Numbered from the stretch's first letter, positions 38,137-46,892 are shown. The stretch is DNA of 64,000 nucleotides from Thalassospira lohafexi (GCF_002844275.1 NZ_NXGX01000001.1:372001-436000); one strand, 5' to 3'. A program made the numbers and translations. Notes: generated by a model from the sequence alone, not told the origin.

Positions 38137-39033
38137 TTATTCGGCAGCAACCGCCGTTTTCTCACCGCGCACCAGCGCCATGTAATCTTCCATCATCGCT
38201 TTGCAGACGGTCGCGGGCGTAAATTTATACGGCCCGATTTCGGCAACCGGCGTCACTTCGGCAGCCGTTCCGGTCAGGAAGCATTCATCAAAATCGGCCA
38301 TTTCTTCTGGCATGATTGCGCGCTCAATCACCTCATACCCGCGCGCCTTGGCAAGGCCAATCACCGTGCGGCGCGTGATGCCATCAAGGAAGCAATCAGG
38401 GGTCGGTGTATGGATCTGATTATCTTTGATAAAGAACACGTTAGCACCAGTTGCCTCGGCAACCTGACCCCGGTAATCAAGCATCAGCGCATCGGCATAT
38501 CCTTTGCGCTCGGCTTCGTGTTTCGACAGGGTGCAAATCATGTAAAGGCCCGATGCCTTTGCATTTGTTGGTGCTGTATTCGGGGCTGGACGGGCCCATT
38601 TCGACAGATCGAGACGAATGCCCTTAAGGCGTTCTTCGGGTGCGAAATAGCTTGGCCATTCCCAGCAGGCAATCGCCACATTGATGTGGGTTGTCTGGGC
38701 GGAAACACCCATCATTTCACTGCCACGCCACGCAATACGGCGGACATAGCCCTCATTGATGTTGTTGGCAGCAAGGGTTTCAATCACCGCATCATCAAGC
38801 TCAGCCGAGCTGTACGGGATCTTCATATCGAGGATTGCACCGGACTTGATCAGGCGTTCGCCATGCTCTGCCAGCTTGAAAACCTTGCCATTATACGACC
38901 GCTCACCTTCAAACACCGCACTACCATAATGGACAGCGTGGCTCAGCACGTGCAAAGTACTTTCACGCCAAGGTTTAAGAGCACCATTATACCAGATAAA
39001 ACCGTCACGGTTGTCGAAGGTCGGAGTCGTCAT
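38137..39033 (-). CDS. ilvE: Branched-chain amino acid aminotransferase
   Basis: PLP-dependent final step in valine, leucine and isoleucine synthesis. It has 298 residues, fold-type IV. The N-terminus WYNGALKPWRESTLHVLSH and the PLP lysine in NAKASGLYMICTL are diagnostic, as is EATGANVFFI for phosphate binding. A D-amino-acid or aminodeoxychorismate lyase of the same fold is less likely at this length. It is divergent from a MarR gene with about 110 bases between them. Confidence 0.93.
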   Translation of the reverse strand: MTTPTFDNRDGFIWYNGALKPWRESTLHVLSHAVHYGSAVFEGERSYNGKVFKLAEHGERLIKSGAILDMKIPYSSAELDDAVIETLAANNINEGYVRRIAWRGSEMMGVSAQTTHINVAIACWEWPSYFAPEERLKGIRLDLSKWARPAPNTAPTNAKASGLYMICTLSKHEAERKGYADALMLDYRGQVAEATGANVFFIKDNQIHTPTPDCFLDGITRRTVIGLAKARGYEVIERAIMPEEMADFDECFLTGTAAEVTPVAEIGPYKFTPATVCKAMMEDYMALVRGEKTAVAAE

Positions 39034-39146
39034 TTGCCAAATTCCAATTCAATTTCGCTCTTGGGCGTAACTTTATGTCCTTATTTGTCTGGTCGAAGTA
39101 ACATTCATAGATTAATATGTCAATATAACTGACATAACGGAAAAGC

Positions 39147-39671
39147 ATGGCAGATATCTCTACACGTAAGGTCAACCCGCTTTTCCTGCGGGAAGAAGAG
39201 CTTAGGCAAGGCATCGAACTTCTGTTCTATGCCTACCGTGATTTTACCGCGGTCGCAGACCAGGTGCTTGAGCAATATAATTTCGGGCGCGCCCATCATC
39301 GGGTCATTTATTTCGTAAGCCGAAACCCCGGCATTACGGTAAGTGACCTGTTGTCGATCCTGCGCATCACCAAGCAATCGTTGTCACGTGTGCTCAGCCA
39401 GTTGGTGCGAGAAGGCTTCATCGATCAAAAGACCGGCCTGCAGGACCGCCGCCAGCGGTTGCTAACCCTGACCGACAAGGGTGATGCGCTTGAGCGTGAG
39501 ATCACGGAAAAGCAACGCGCGCTGATTGCCGCCGCCTACCGCGAAGCCGGGGCCGAATCGGTTGAAGGGTTTCGCAAGGTTTTGCTGGGCATGCTTGAAG
39601 AAGATGATCGCAAACGGTTTGAGGACGATGGCCCCAGTGGTCCGAACGGCCTGCGCCGGCGCGCGGGGTAA
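39147..39671 (+). CDS. MarR-family regulator (PetP-like)
   Basis: 174 residues. The winged helix is central: GITVSDLLSILRITKQSLSRV, then DQKTGLQDRRQRLLTLTDKG for the wing. It lies 190 bases before an OmpR-type response-regulator gene. In Rhodobacter capsulatus a MarR-like PetP and the response regulator PetR form a pair needed for cytochrome bc1 expression, and this order matches. The link to petABC in this window is inferred. GGAAAAGC precedes the ATG. Confidence 0.87.
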   Translation: MADISTRKVNPLFLREEELRQGIELLFYAYRDFTAVADQVLEQYNFGRAHHRVIYFVSRNPGITVSDLLSILRITKQSLSRVLSQLVREGFIDQKTGLQDRRQRLLTLTDKGDALEREITEKQRALIAAAYREAGAESVEGFRKVLLGMLEEDDRKRFEDDGPSGPNGLRRRAG

Positions 39672-39864
39672 GTTGAACGGGCTCCTGACGCCGACGGACG
39701 TTTCGCGCGGACCTTGCGCTGGACATGTTTAAAAAGGGGCATTTCGCCCCTTTTGTCATGAATTGTCATGAAGTTGAGATGGCGAGCTTGACGCTTTTGA
39801 AACACTTTTTGGCCCAAGTTAATCGGCATAAGTCAGGGATGATTTCGGTGTTTGGGGGAGTTTG

Positions 39865-40590
39865 ATGAGCATAGCAGATCAGCCACATGTTCTTGTGGTC
39901 GATGATGATGATCGCTTGCGAGGGCTTCTCACCCGGTATCTGGGGGAGAACGGCTTTATCGTCTCAGCGGCGCGGAATGCGCAAGAAGCCCGATCCAGCC
40001 TTGCCGGACTTCAGTTTGACTTGATCGTACTGGACGTCTTGATGCCCGGTGAAAAGGGTGTCGATCTGGCGCGAAGCTTACGTGAGTCTGGTTCAACGGT
40101 TCCGATCTTGCTGTTAACGGCACTTTCGGAAACGCAAGACCGTATTACCGGACTTGAAGCCGGGGCCGATGATTACCTTGCCAAGCCGTTTGAGCCCCGC
40201 GAACTTGTGTTGCGGATCGAGGCCATCCTGCGTCGGTTTTCCCAAATGCCCGATCCGGATGTTGATCAAGGGGATGGCGACGATGATGTCGTGCGGTTTG
40301 GGCCGTTTTCGTTTGATCCTGCGCGCATGACATTGCAATCGGGCACTGAGCACATCTATCTGACCACGTCCGAACAGGCACTGTTGGCGGCATTGGTGGC
40401 GCGGCGCGGTCAAATCACATCGCGCGAGGAACTTCATGGCCTGATGGGCGGCAATCCCGTCGATGCCGGGGCGTCACGCAGCATTGATGTGCAGGTAACC
40501 CGCCTGCGTCGAAAATTTGAAGAAGACCCCAAACAGCCAAGATACTTGCAGACAGTGCGTGGTCGGGGCTATGTGCTGTATGCAGATTGA
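39865..40590 (+). CDS. OmpR-family response regulator (PetR-like)
   Basis: 241 residues. The receiver domain has VVDDDDRLRGLL for the acidic pocket, the phospho-acceptor Asp in LIVLDVLMPGEKG, the Thr in LLLTALSE and the Lys in YLAKPFEPRE. A C-terminal winged helix ends in VRGRGYVLYAD. The ATG at 39865 has GGGGGAG upstream; a TTG one codon earlier is not needed. It precedes its probable kinase by 50 bases. MarR-regulator neighbour as in petP-petR. Confidence 0.92.
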   Translation: MSIADQPHVLVVDDDDRLRGLLTRYLGENGFIVSAARNAQEARSSLAGLQFDLIVLDVLMPGEKGVDLARSLRESGSTVPILLLTALSETQDRITGLEAGADDYLAKPFEPRELVLRIEAILRRFSQMPDPDVDQGDGDDDVVRFGPFSFDPARMTLQSGTEHIYLTTSEQALLAALVARRGQITSREELHGLMGGNPVDAGASRSIDVQVTRLRRKFEEDPKQPRYLQTVRGRGYVLYAD

Positions 40591-40642
40591 ACTGAAGCGA
40601 TGATTATGATCAGGTGTGGCGAAATGAACAGGGAAGTGCACC

Positions 40643-41977
40643 GTGGGTAGTGAACGGAACGGATGGATCAAGCGATTGATGCCGACAGGCCTTTTGGGCC
40701 GGTCGCTTTTGATTCTGATGACGCCGATGTTGCTGTTGCAGATTGTCACTGTGCTGATCTTTTTTGAACGTCACTGGGATACAGTTGCACGTCAGCTCAG
40801 CCGTGGACTTGCCGGTGATGTGGCCTATGTCATTGACTATCTGGGGCAGTTCCCTGACGAAGAACATTACCAATGGATTCAGCATTCAGCCCGCGGGCGT
40901 TTGCAACTCGATCTGGTGTTTGAGCCAGACGAGATTTTGCAGGAGGAAACCACCGAACCGCCGTTTGGTCTGGTGTCCGAGGAATTGTTTAATGCCCTTG
41001 ATGAGCGGTTGGCGCGTCCGTTTTATTTCAATCTCGATCTGGATGACCGCAGGCTTGAAATTCGGGTTCAACTGAAAGAGGGCGTGCTGTCGATCGTCGC
41101 CCCGCGCAAGCGACTTTATAATTCAACCACCTATATCTTCTTCATGTGGATCGCCGGTTCGGCCCTGATCCTGTACGGGGTTGCGGTGATCTTCATGCGC
41201 AATCAAGTACGCCCGATCCGCCGTTTGGCAAAGGCTGCTGATCAGTTTGGCCGGGGTGTCGATGTCGAGGACTTCAAACCCGAAGGGGCGTCCGAAGTTC
41301 GCATGGCGGCAACATCTTTCTTGTCGATGCGCGACCGTATTGGGCGGCATTTGTCGCAACGCACCGCGCTTTTGGCCGGGGTGTCGCATGACCTTCGCAC
41401 ACCTTTGACCCGCATGAAGCTTGAACTGGCGATGCAGCAATCATCGCCGGGTGTCGATGCGCTCAAGCAGGATGTGGTTGATATGGAGCGCATGGTCGAT
41501 GCCTATCTGGCGTTTGCGCGCGGTGAAGAAGGTGAAAAGGCCGAGCCGACTGATATTGGCAAGCTTCTGACCGATCAGGTGGGCGAAGCCTTGCGCGATG
41601 GTCAGCAGATTGATCTGCATATCGAAGACAATCTTGATATGGAGCTCCGTCCGCAATCGATGCGCCGCTGTATTGCCAACATCATGTCCAATGCCGGGCG
41701 ATATGCCAACAACCTGTCGGTGCGCGCCGGTCGGCGTGGGGCCGATTATGAAATTGTCTTTGATGATGATGGTCCGGGCATTCCGGCTGATAAGCGCGAA
41801 GAAGTCTTCAAACCGTTTTTCCGGCTTGAGGAATCACGCAATCAGGCCACCGGCGGCGTCGGGCTTGGCATGACCATCGCACGGGACTCTGCGCGGGGGC
41901 ATGGTGGGGAAGTTTTCCTTGAAGATGCGCCGACGGGGGGCCTCCGGGTGCGCCTGATACTACCCATGGGCCACTAG
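40643..41977 (+). CDS. Sensor histidine kinase (EnvZ-like)
   Basis: 444 residues, GTG start. There are two membrane segments at about residues 15-40 and 165-190 flanking a periplasmic sensor loop. A HAMP linker (RNQVRPIRRLAKAADQFG) follows. The H-box is GVSHDLRTPLTRMKLE, with the phosphorylated His, and the ATP-binding motifs are NIMSNAGRYAN, DDDGPGIP and GGVGLGMTIA. It should phosphorylate the adjacent OmpR-type regulator. A weak hairpin (CCCCT...AGGGG, about 42000-42020) follows. Confidence 0.92.
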   Translation: MGSERNGWIKRLMPTGLLGRSLLILMTPMLLLQIVTVLIFFERHWDTVARQLSRGLAGDVAYVIDYLGQFPDEEHYQWIQHSARGRLQLDLVFEPDEILQEETTEPPFGLVSEELFNALDERLARPFYFNLDLDDRRLEIRVQLKEGVLSIVAPRKRLYNSTTYIFFMWIAGSALILYGVAVIFMRNQVRPIRRLAKAADQFGRGVDVEDFKPEGASEVRMAATSFLSMRDRIGRHLSQRTALLAGVSHDLRTPLTRMKLELAMQQSSPGVDALKQDVVDMERMVDAYLAFARGEEGEKAEPTDIGKLLTDQVGEALRDGQQIDLHIEDNLDMELRPQSMRRCIANIMSNAGRYANNLSVRAGRRGADYEIVFDDDGPGIPADKREEVFKPFFRLEESRNQATGGVGLGMTIARDSARGHGGEVFLEDAPTGGLRVRLILPMGH

Positions 41978-42203
41978 GGTGTAGTCGCAAGCTATAAAAC
42001 CCCTGCCATTGGTTAGGGGGCGTTTCAGTCTAAGGGGGGAATGAGAATCTTCACCATTCCTGATTTACAAACCGTTTCATAACTTGAGGGCTATGGAAGA
42101 ACCGTGCGTCTGTTCGTCCTGATCAAACATCAGTGAATGCCGTATACTCAGAAAAGATGATGAATAATCTGAATTGGCTCCGGTCTGATCTGATTGCGGG
42201 GTA

Positions 42204-43097
42204 TCAAGGACGCGGTGGATATAGGCCATCCACGGCAATCAACCAATAAACGCCAAGTTGTGGCGGTATTATTCCAATTTGTGCATCAGGTTCACCGGTG
42301 TCACCAACTGAAACCTCAAAGGTATTCGCAGGGATAAATACACCAAGCTCGAAATCCGAGGGAGGGATATCGACATCAAGCCCATTTGTTTCAGCATATC
42401 CGGTCGCCGATACTGACAGGCCACTGGTGTCGACACTAAAGCCACTACCATCAACTGTTTTTCCGGTTGCAGGAATGTCTCCGGAAACCGAAACAAATGC
42501 TCCAGGAACATCGTTGGGGGCACGAGCAGTGTCAAACATATTGACAGGAGTTCCGCCAGCGGTTGCCTTAGCAAAGGATCCATTTATCTGCGGAACAGGT
42601 GAAGCGCCATCGTTATTATTGACGGTTAGGTATCCGTTCAAAGTCACAGGAGTTGTTCCTGTGACAGGAACGGTACCGCTTACAGATGCAGTACCAGAAA
42701 AACTGGTACTTGAAATATTCAGATTCGCATTACTTAATACTTTGCCACCAGGATTTTGAATGTCTCCGTATACTGGGAATGTTTGTGAGGTTGCTTCTGT
42801 TGATGCTTTATGGTTGTGCAGTGGTATTGGCACTGTGGCGAGTTCTGCGCCGCGAGGCTGTCCAAGAAAGACAGTGGTCAATCCTGTCCCCTGACCAACG
42901 CCGACGGCCGTTCTGCCACGCATGTCCGGCAAGCCGAAGGTGGCGCGACCATCCCCACCGTATATGTTGCTAATAAGCGAAAAGAGAGCCGGAAAATCAT
43001 TAATGGAGACAATTTGACCTTTGCATAACATCGTGCCCACGGGGGCAAAATTTGAGGCTGTGCAAGCCATGCTTGCGATATAGGTATCAGGTCCCAT
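42204..43097 (-). CDS. Phage tail-collar domain protein (microcystin-dependent-protein type)
   Basis: 297 residues. The N-terminal 95 residues are a tail-collar domain: NFAPVGTMLCKGQIVSI, LFSLISNIYGGDGRATFGLP, DMRGRTAVGVGQG, then the LHNHKAS segment where relatives have an AHTH motif. The rest is a Ser/Thr/Val/Gly-rich region of about 165 residues with short repeating phrases (SGTVPVTGTTPVTL), unlike the short tails of most relatives. AAGGGAG precedes the ATG. No other phage gene is present, so this is a domesticated or cassette-borne protein. It follows a PRMT-like gene by 50 bases in the same direction. Confidence 0.85.
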   Translation of the reverse strand: MGPDTYIASMACTASNFAPVGTMLCKGQIVSINDFPALFSLISNIYGGDGRATFGLPDMRGRTAVGVGQGTGLTTVFLGQPRGAELATVPIPLHNHKASTEATSQTFPVYGDIQNPGGKVLSNANLNISSTSFSGTASVSGTVPVTGTTPVTLNGYLTVNNNDGASPVPQINGSFAKATAGGTPVNMFDTARAPNDVPGAFVSVSGDIPATGKTVDGSGFSVDTSGLSVSATGYAETNGLDVDIPPSDFELGVFIPANTFEVSVGDTGEPDAQIGIIPPQLGVYWLIAVDGLYPPRP

Positions 43098-43147
43098 GAT
43101 GTACTCCCTTAAATGGAAAGGTCAAAGTTGGTCCTTTGCGTTCTGGA

Positions 43148-44080
43148 TCAAAACGTTTTTTTCATCCAGCGAAGTGACCAGTTCAAGCTGTGCTGCCGAC
43201 GGCCTGTATCAACGGCGACAATCAGAGTATCTCCGGCCTCAACCGGTGCCGGGTCACCGAGCGTAAAAATACCGCAGGACCATGATGCCCTTGTCCGGCC
43301 GGGATAATTAACAATTTTCAAATCCGGATCCAACGAGGGTGCCATATTTGCCTCAAACCACATAACAAAAGATCTTAGAATGCCGGGTCGGTCAATCACC
43401 AGATCTATCTTGAGCGGATCCGCAGCCGGGACTTCCGTCATGCCGACTGCGACCTCATCCAATATAGCGGGCGGACCAAGCGGAACAAACTTTGTTTCCG
43501 GCATTCGGAAGGCCATATTGTTATCACCCGGAAGGGCTTTCAAAACTGACCAGTCGAAGTCTGCAATGACTGGGCTAGACTGCAATGCATGCGTTAAGTG
43601 GCTAAAATCAGACGGGGCAATCATCGCGTGCACTGTGTTTGGGATGGCAACGCCGTCAAGCTTCAGGTTGTTGCGGGCAAAAGTTCCTGCAAGCTTCTGG
43701 ATTTGCTCGTCAACACCGATTGTTCCCATTGTTTCCGTAACCAGGATATCAACTTTCTCAGGTAGTCGAATGGTCTCGGCATCACCCACTACAACTTCGA
43801 TTGTATCGCTGTACCCATTGGCAGCAATATTCTGACGTGCTAACTCTGCTGCTTCAGGAACACGTTCAATGGCATAGACTTTCTTTGCCCCGGCACGGGC
43901 GGCAAAAAGTGTGAGGACTCCCATTCCGGTTCCGACATCGGCCACAACGCTATCAGGGGTGACGAGTTTTTCAATCGCTATCCGATATGCCTGCATGCGC
44001 TGGTTATCTTGAAGCATATTGCTGAATGCGTTTGCATGACCGTGCAATGATATAGCGCTTCTCTGTGTTGCGAAATTCAT
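43148..44080 (-). CDS. PRMT-like class I SAM-dependent methyltransferase
   Basis: 310 residues with the layout of protein arginine methyltransferases. An N-terminal NMLQDNQRMQAYRIAI corresponds to the PRMT EMLKDxxRTxxY helix. Motif I is VVADVGTGMGVLTLFAARAG, followed by KKVYAIE with the acidic residue for ribose. The double-E loop is TETMGTIGVDEQ, with the two Glu nine residues apart as in PRMT1. The place of the THW loop reads ASW, so the Trp is kept but Thr and His are not. The C-terminal part is a beta-rich barrel-like segment. It is the first gene of a two-gene unit with the tail-collar gene; both are AT-richer than their neighbours. Confidence 0.8.
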   Translation of the reverse strand: MNFATQRSAISLHGHANAFSNMLQDNQRMQAYRIAIEKLVTPDSVVADVGTGMGVLTLFAARAGAKKVYAIERVPEAAELARQNIAANGYSDTIEVVVGDAETIRLPEKVDILVTETMGTIGVDEQIQKLAGTFARNNLKLDGVAIPNTVHAMIAPSDFSHLTHALQSSPVIADFDWSVLKALPGDNNMAFRMPETKFVPLGPPAILDEVAVGMTEVPAADPLKIDLVIDRPGILRSFVMWFEANMAPSLDPDLKIVNYPGRTRASWSCGIFTLGDPAPVEAGDTLIVAVDTGRRQHSLNWSLRWMKKTF

Positions 44081-44182
44081 CGTTACCTCTTGAGGATAAT
44101 CTGCTGCCTTACCTGTACAATGCTATTTTATATCATGAACCAATAAAATAAATTTCAATGGTATATGCGGAAGAAGGTGCGG

Positions 44183-44878
44183 TTAGAAGAATGTCGCGAT
44201 TTCTGACAGCGGCTTTTTCTCGGTCGCGTGGGTTGGAATGGTGGCGTCTGATGCGGGATAGCCCGTGACCAAAAGGATGTAGGGTTTGTTGTGGGCAGGC
44301 CTTTGACAGATATCGGTCAGGAAGCTCATCGGGCTTGGCGTGTGGGTCAGGGTTGCAAGGCCCGCACGGTGCAGGGCGGCAATCAGAAAGCCCGTCGCGA
44401 TGGAGACCGATTCCGGGACGTAATAGTTCTTGCGCAGCTTGCCGTCGGCCGAGGTGCTTTTGCGTTCGCCAAAGATGCAGATCAGCCAGGGTGCGATTTC
44501 AAGAAACGGTTTGCTGTCATCCGTGCCCAGCGGGCCAAGCGCGTCGAGCCATTCTTCGCCGCCGCGTCCCGCGTAAAAGGCGCGTTCTTCTTCCTCAGCC
44601 GCATCGCGGATCTGCTTTTTCATCGCCGGGTCGCCAATGACCGAAAAATGCCATGGCTGATGATTGGCGCCATTTGGCGCGGTTCCTGCCGCACGGATGC
44701 AGGTTTCAATAATGTCGCGCGGCACAGGCCGGTCAGAAAAGTCGCGCACGGTGTGGCGGGTTTTAATGTCGTCATAGAAACCCTGAGCCCGCGCGCGCAT
44801 CTGCGCCACATCATATTCCTGATAATCTGGCAGGGGGATCGGAACGAAGTCCGTTGTCAGGCCCTTGGTGGCAGTCAT
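44183..44878 (-). CDS. Nitroreductase-superfamily flavoprotein, iodotyrosine-deiodinase-like
   Basis: 231 residues. The FMN-binding start [29 protein letters not shown] and late segments [12 protein letters not shown] and TGYPASDAT match iodotyrosine deiodinase (IYD) more closely than NfsB-type nitroreductases. The three residues that hold the iodotyrosine zwitterion in human IYD (E157, Y161, K182) have counterparts here: EERAFY and [15 protein letters not shown] precedes the ATG at 44878; a longer frame is rejected. A palindrome ATTGTCAGACAAT lies 30 bases upstream. It is likely reductive dehalogenation or reduction of a halotyrosine-like compound. Confidence 0.82.
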   Translation of the reverse strand: MTATKGLTTDFVPIPLPDYQEYDVAQMRARAQGFYDDIKTRHTVRDFSDRPVPRDIIETCIRAAGTAPNGANHQPWHFSVIGDPAMKKQIRDAAEEEERAFYAGRGGEEWLDALGPLGTDDSKPFLEIAPWLICIFGERKSTSADGKLRKNYYVPESVSIATGFLIAALHRAGLATLTHTPSPMSFLTDICQRPAHNKPYILLVTGYPASDATIPTHATEKKPLSEIATFF

Positions 44879-44908
44879 GGCACTTCCCTGAAATTGTTGT
44901 TTTATTAA

Positions 44909-44921
44909 ATTGTCAGACAAT
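44909..44921. promoter_or_regulatory. FadR-type GntR operator in front of the deiodinase-like gene
   Basis: Perfect 13-bp palindrome ATTGTCAGACAAT, fitting the FadR-subfamily consensus TNGTNNNACNA. An identical copy lies at 46997-47009 in front of the GntR gene. Confidence 0.75.
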
Positions 44922-45089
44922 CGTACGGGGAGATGTGCCCTAGAGCAAGTGTCAAAAGTAGAATTTTGTGGCAAAGCCAGCATGTTTGGGTGAGAGGTCG
45001 GACTGGTGGCCAAATATCGGCCAAGCATCTTGTGAGGTCCCAAAGCGCCCTGCCACAGCAAAAATGCAGCAGGGCGTTTATGGGATAAA

Positions 45090-45491
45090 TCAAGCCTTGG
45101 CAGGAATGCGGGCGATCACTTTGATTTCGAAATCGAACCCGGCCAGCCAGTTGACACCAATCGCCGTCCAGTTCGGATAGGGCGCCTGATCAAAGACAGT
45201 GCTTTTCACGTCCATAACTGTTTCGAACTGATGTTCTGGATCTGTATGGAACGTTGTGACGTCAACGATGTCATCGATTGTGCAGTCTGCGGCCTTGAGC
45301 ACGGCCTTGAGATTGTCAAATGCAAGGGTGACTTGCTTGCGAAAATCGGGTTCGGGAGAGCCGTCTTCGCGGCTGCCAACCTGGCCAGAAACGAAGAGCA
45401 GGTCGCCAGACTGTATGGCTGCGGAATAGCCATGCTGTTCATAAAGATCATGACGGTTTGCGGGGAAAACGGGTTTGTTGGTAAGGGGCAT
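45090..45491 (-). CDS. RidA-family protein
   Basis: 133-residue YjgF/YER057c/UK114-type protein, trimeric enamine/imine deaminase fold. [19 protein letters not shown] and the closing region [13 protein letters not shown] are the family landmarks. The catalytic Arg of canonical RidA is not present at the usual place near the C-terminus, where the sequence is [15 protein letters not shown]. So it may be a Rid2-7-type member with another substrate. The ATG at 45491 has GAGGAC just upstream. It is divergent from a TetR gene, with three operator-like repeats between. Confidence 0.85.
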   Translation of the reverse strand: MPLTNKPVFPANRHDLYEQHGYSAAIQSGDLLFVSGQVGSREDGSPEPDFRKQVTLAFDNLKAVLKAADCTIDDIVDVTTFHTDPEHQFETVMDVKSTVFDQAPYPNWTAIGVNWLAGFDFEIKVIARIPAKA

Positions 45492-45535
45492 GTTGTCCTC
45501 ATTCAGGTAAGAGTGGAATTGTTTTGGGTATTCAC

Positions 45536-45596
45536 ATACGATGCGTATATTAACTAATGACATACGAAGCGTACGTCAATGGCATACGATGCGTAT
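45536..45596. promoter_or_regulatory. Three TetR-type operator repeats
   Basis: ATACG-N3-CGTAT palindromes at 45536-45548 and 45584-45596 are identical (ATACGATGCGTAT); a third copy at 45562-45574 (ATACGAAGCGTAC) differs slightly. They fill the gap between the divergent ridA and TetR genes. Starts are 26 and 22 bases apart. Confidence 0.82.
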
Positions 45597-45612
45597 ATGA
45601 AAGGGGTGGGAC

Positions 45613-46218
45613 ATGGTGACAACAACCCGCGCAGCTAAGATGGCGGAAACGCGTGCAAAACTGATTGCCGCAGGCCGCAAGGCATTTGCGGAAAAAGGCT
45701 ATTCCGGTGCATCAATGGACGATCTGACAGCAGATGTCGGTTTGACGCGCGGTGCGCTTTATCACAACTTTGGTGACAAGAAGGGATTGATGGCGGCGGT
45801 TGTGGATGAGATCGACACCGTTATGGCCACACGCGCACATGACGCGGGTCAGAAAGCCGGAGGTGGTTGGAAAGGTCTTCTGGCCGAAGGGGCGGCCTAT
45901 ATCGAGATGGCGCTTCAGCCCGAAGTGCAGCGGATCGTGTTGCTTGATGGTCCGGCGGTGCTTGGCGATCCGTCACAATGGCCAAGTCAGAACCGATGTC
46001 TTCAGGCAACAATTGCGACCTTGCAGGACCTTGCTGCCGAGAAGGCGATCAAACCTGTTGATATTGAAGCCATCGCGCGGCTTCTGAATGGTGTTGCCCT
46101 TAATGCGGCACTTTGGGTGGCCGCAAGTGAGACTCCAGAAGCGACCTTGCCCAAGGTCGTGGCGGCGTTCGAATGTCTTGCGTCTGGTGTTCTGATAACG
46201 CCAGAAAGCCGTATTTAG
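45613..46218 (+). CDS. TetR-family regulator
   Basis: 201 residues. The DNA-binding helix-turn-helix is at about residues 12-58 (AGRKAFAEKGYSGASMDDLT, then LTRGALYHNFGDKKGLMAAV). The C-terminal half is a helical ligand domain of the TetR_C type. GGGGTGGG lies ahead of the ATG. The three palindromes immediately upstream make autoregulation and control of ridA very likely. Its stop overlaps the stop of the convergent GntR gene by three bases. Confidence 0.9.
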   Translation: MVTTTRAAKMAETRAKLIAAGRKAFAEKGYSGASMDDLTADVGLTRGALYHNFGDKKGLMAAVVDEIDTVMATRAHDAGQKAGGGWKGLLAEGAAYIEMALQPEVQRIVLLDGPAVLGDPSQWPSQNRCLQATIATLQDLAAEKAIKPVDIEAIARLLNGVALNAALWVAASETPEATLPKVVAAFECLASGVLITPESRI

Positions 46219-46892
46219 GACGCGTGATCATTGAAATGATCGTCGGGCAGGGCCTGCACCAATTGGCGCGACTGATCGACGTGATCGATCATGATAGACT
46301 CGGCCCGTTTGGCATCCCCTTGTTTGATCGCGGCAACGATTTCGCGGTGTGCGCCATTGGTCGCCAAGACCTTCTCGTCGGCGACAAGCACACGAAATTG
46401 CAGCCAATAGACATTATTGGCGATCCGGCGCAGCTGTTCGCATAGCAGGGCATTGCCGCTGATATCGGCAAACAGCATGTGAAAGGCAAGGTTATGGCGC
46501 GACATGGCGGTGAGATCGCGGGCGGCCTCGGCGCGATCAAGCTGGTCCTGGATGGTTTCAAGTGGGCTGATGTCTGCGTGCAGCATTGGTGTCGCCAACC
46601 GTACGGCCAGCCCTTCCAGCGCGCTTCGAACGGTAAACAGGTCATCGACTTCGCGCCGGGTCATGTGCCGCACACTGACACCGCGATATGGCTGGGAAAG
46701 CAGCAGGCCGTCGGAGGTCAACTGACGAAAGGCTTCGCGCACAGACGGGCGGCTGACCGACAGTTTTTTGGCAAAGTCGATTTCGGTCAGCCGCTGTCCG
46801 GGGGCCAGACGGCCTTCGCGGATGGCATTGGTGATGGCGTCCGTGATGTGCTGAACCGTCAGGTTGTCGGGTTTTTCTGCGGCAGTTTTCAT
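46215..46892 (-). CDS. GntR-family regulator (FadR/FCD subfamily)
   Basis: 225 residues. The winged helix is at about residues 13-75 (GRLAPGQRLTEIDFAKKL, then SRPSVREAFRQLTSDGLL). The FCD helical domain has the metal-binding pattern in RHNLAFHMLFADISGN, GAHREIVAAIKQGD and MIDHVDQS. ATG codons at 46895 and 46892 are adjacent. A perfect FadR-type palindrome lies about 100 bases upstream and an identical one precedes the deiodinase-like gene, so both are probable targets. Confidence 0.9.
   Translation of the reverse strand: MKTAAEKPDNLTVQHITDAITNAIREGRLAPGQRLTEIDFAKKLSVSRPSVREAFRQLTSDGLLLSQPYRGVSVRHMTRREVDDLFTVRSALEGLAVRLATPMLHADISPLETIQDQLDRAEAARDLTAMSRHNLAFHMLFADISGNALLCEQLRRIANNVYWLQFRVLVADEKVLATNGAHREIVAAIKQGDAKRAESIMIDHVDQSRQLVQALPDDHFNDHAS

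Noticed and set aside
41996..42027. Terminator after the sensor kinase gene
   Set aside because: Only a five-base stem with no T-run; too weak to list as a terminator.
42204..43097. Prophage remnant around the tail-collar gene
   Set aside because: No integrase, capsid, terminase or attachment repeats nearby; only one collar-domain gene.
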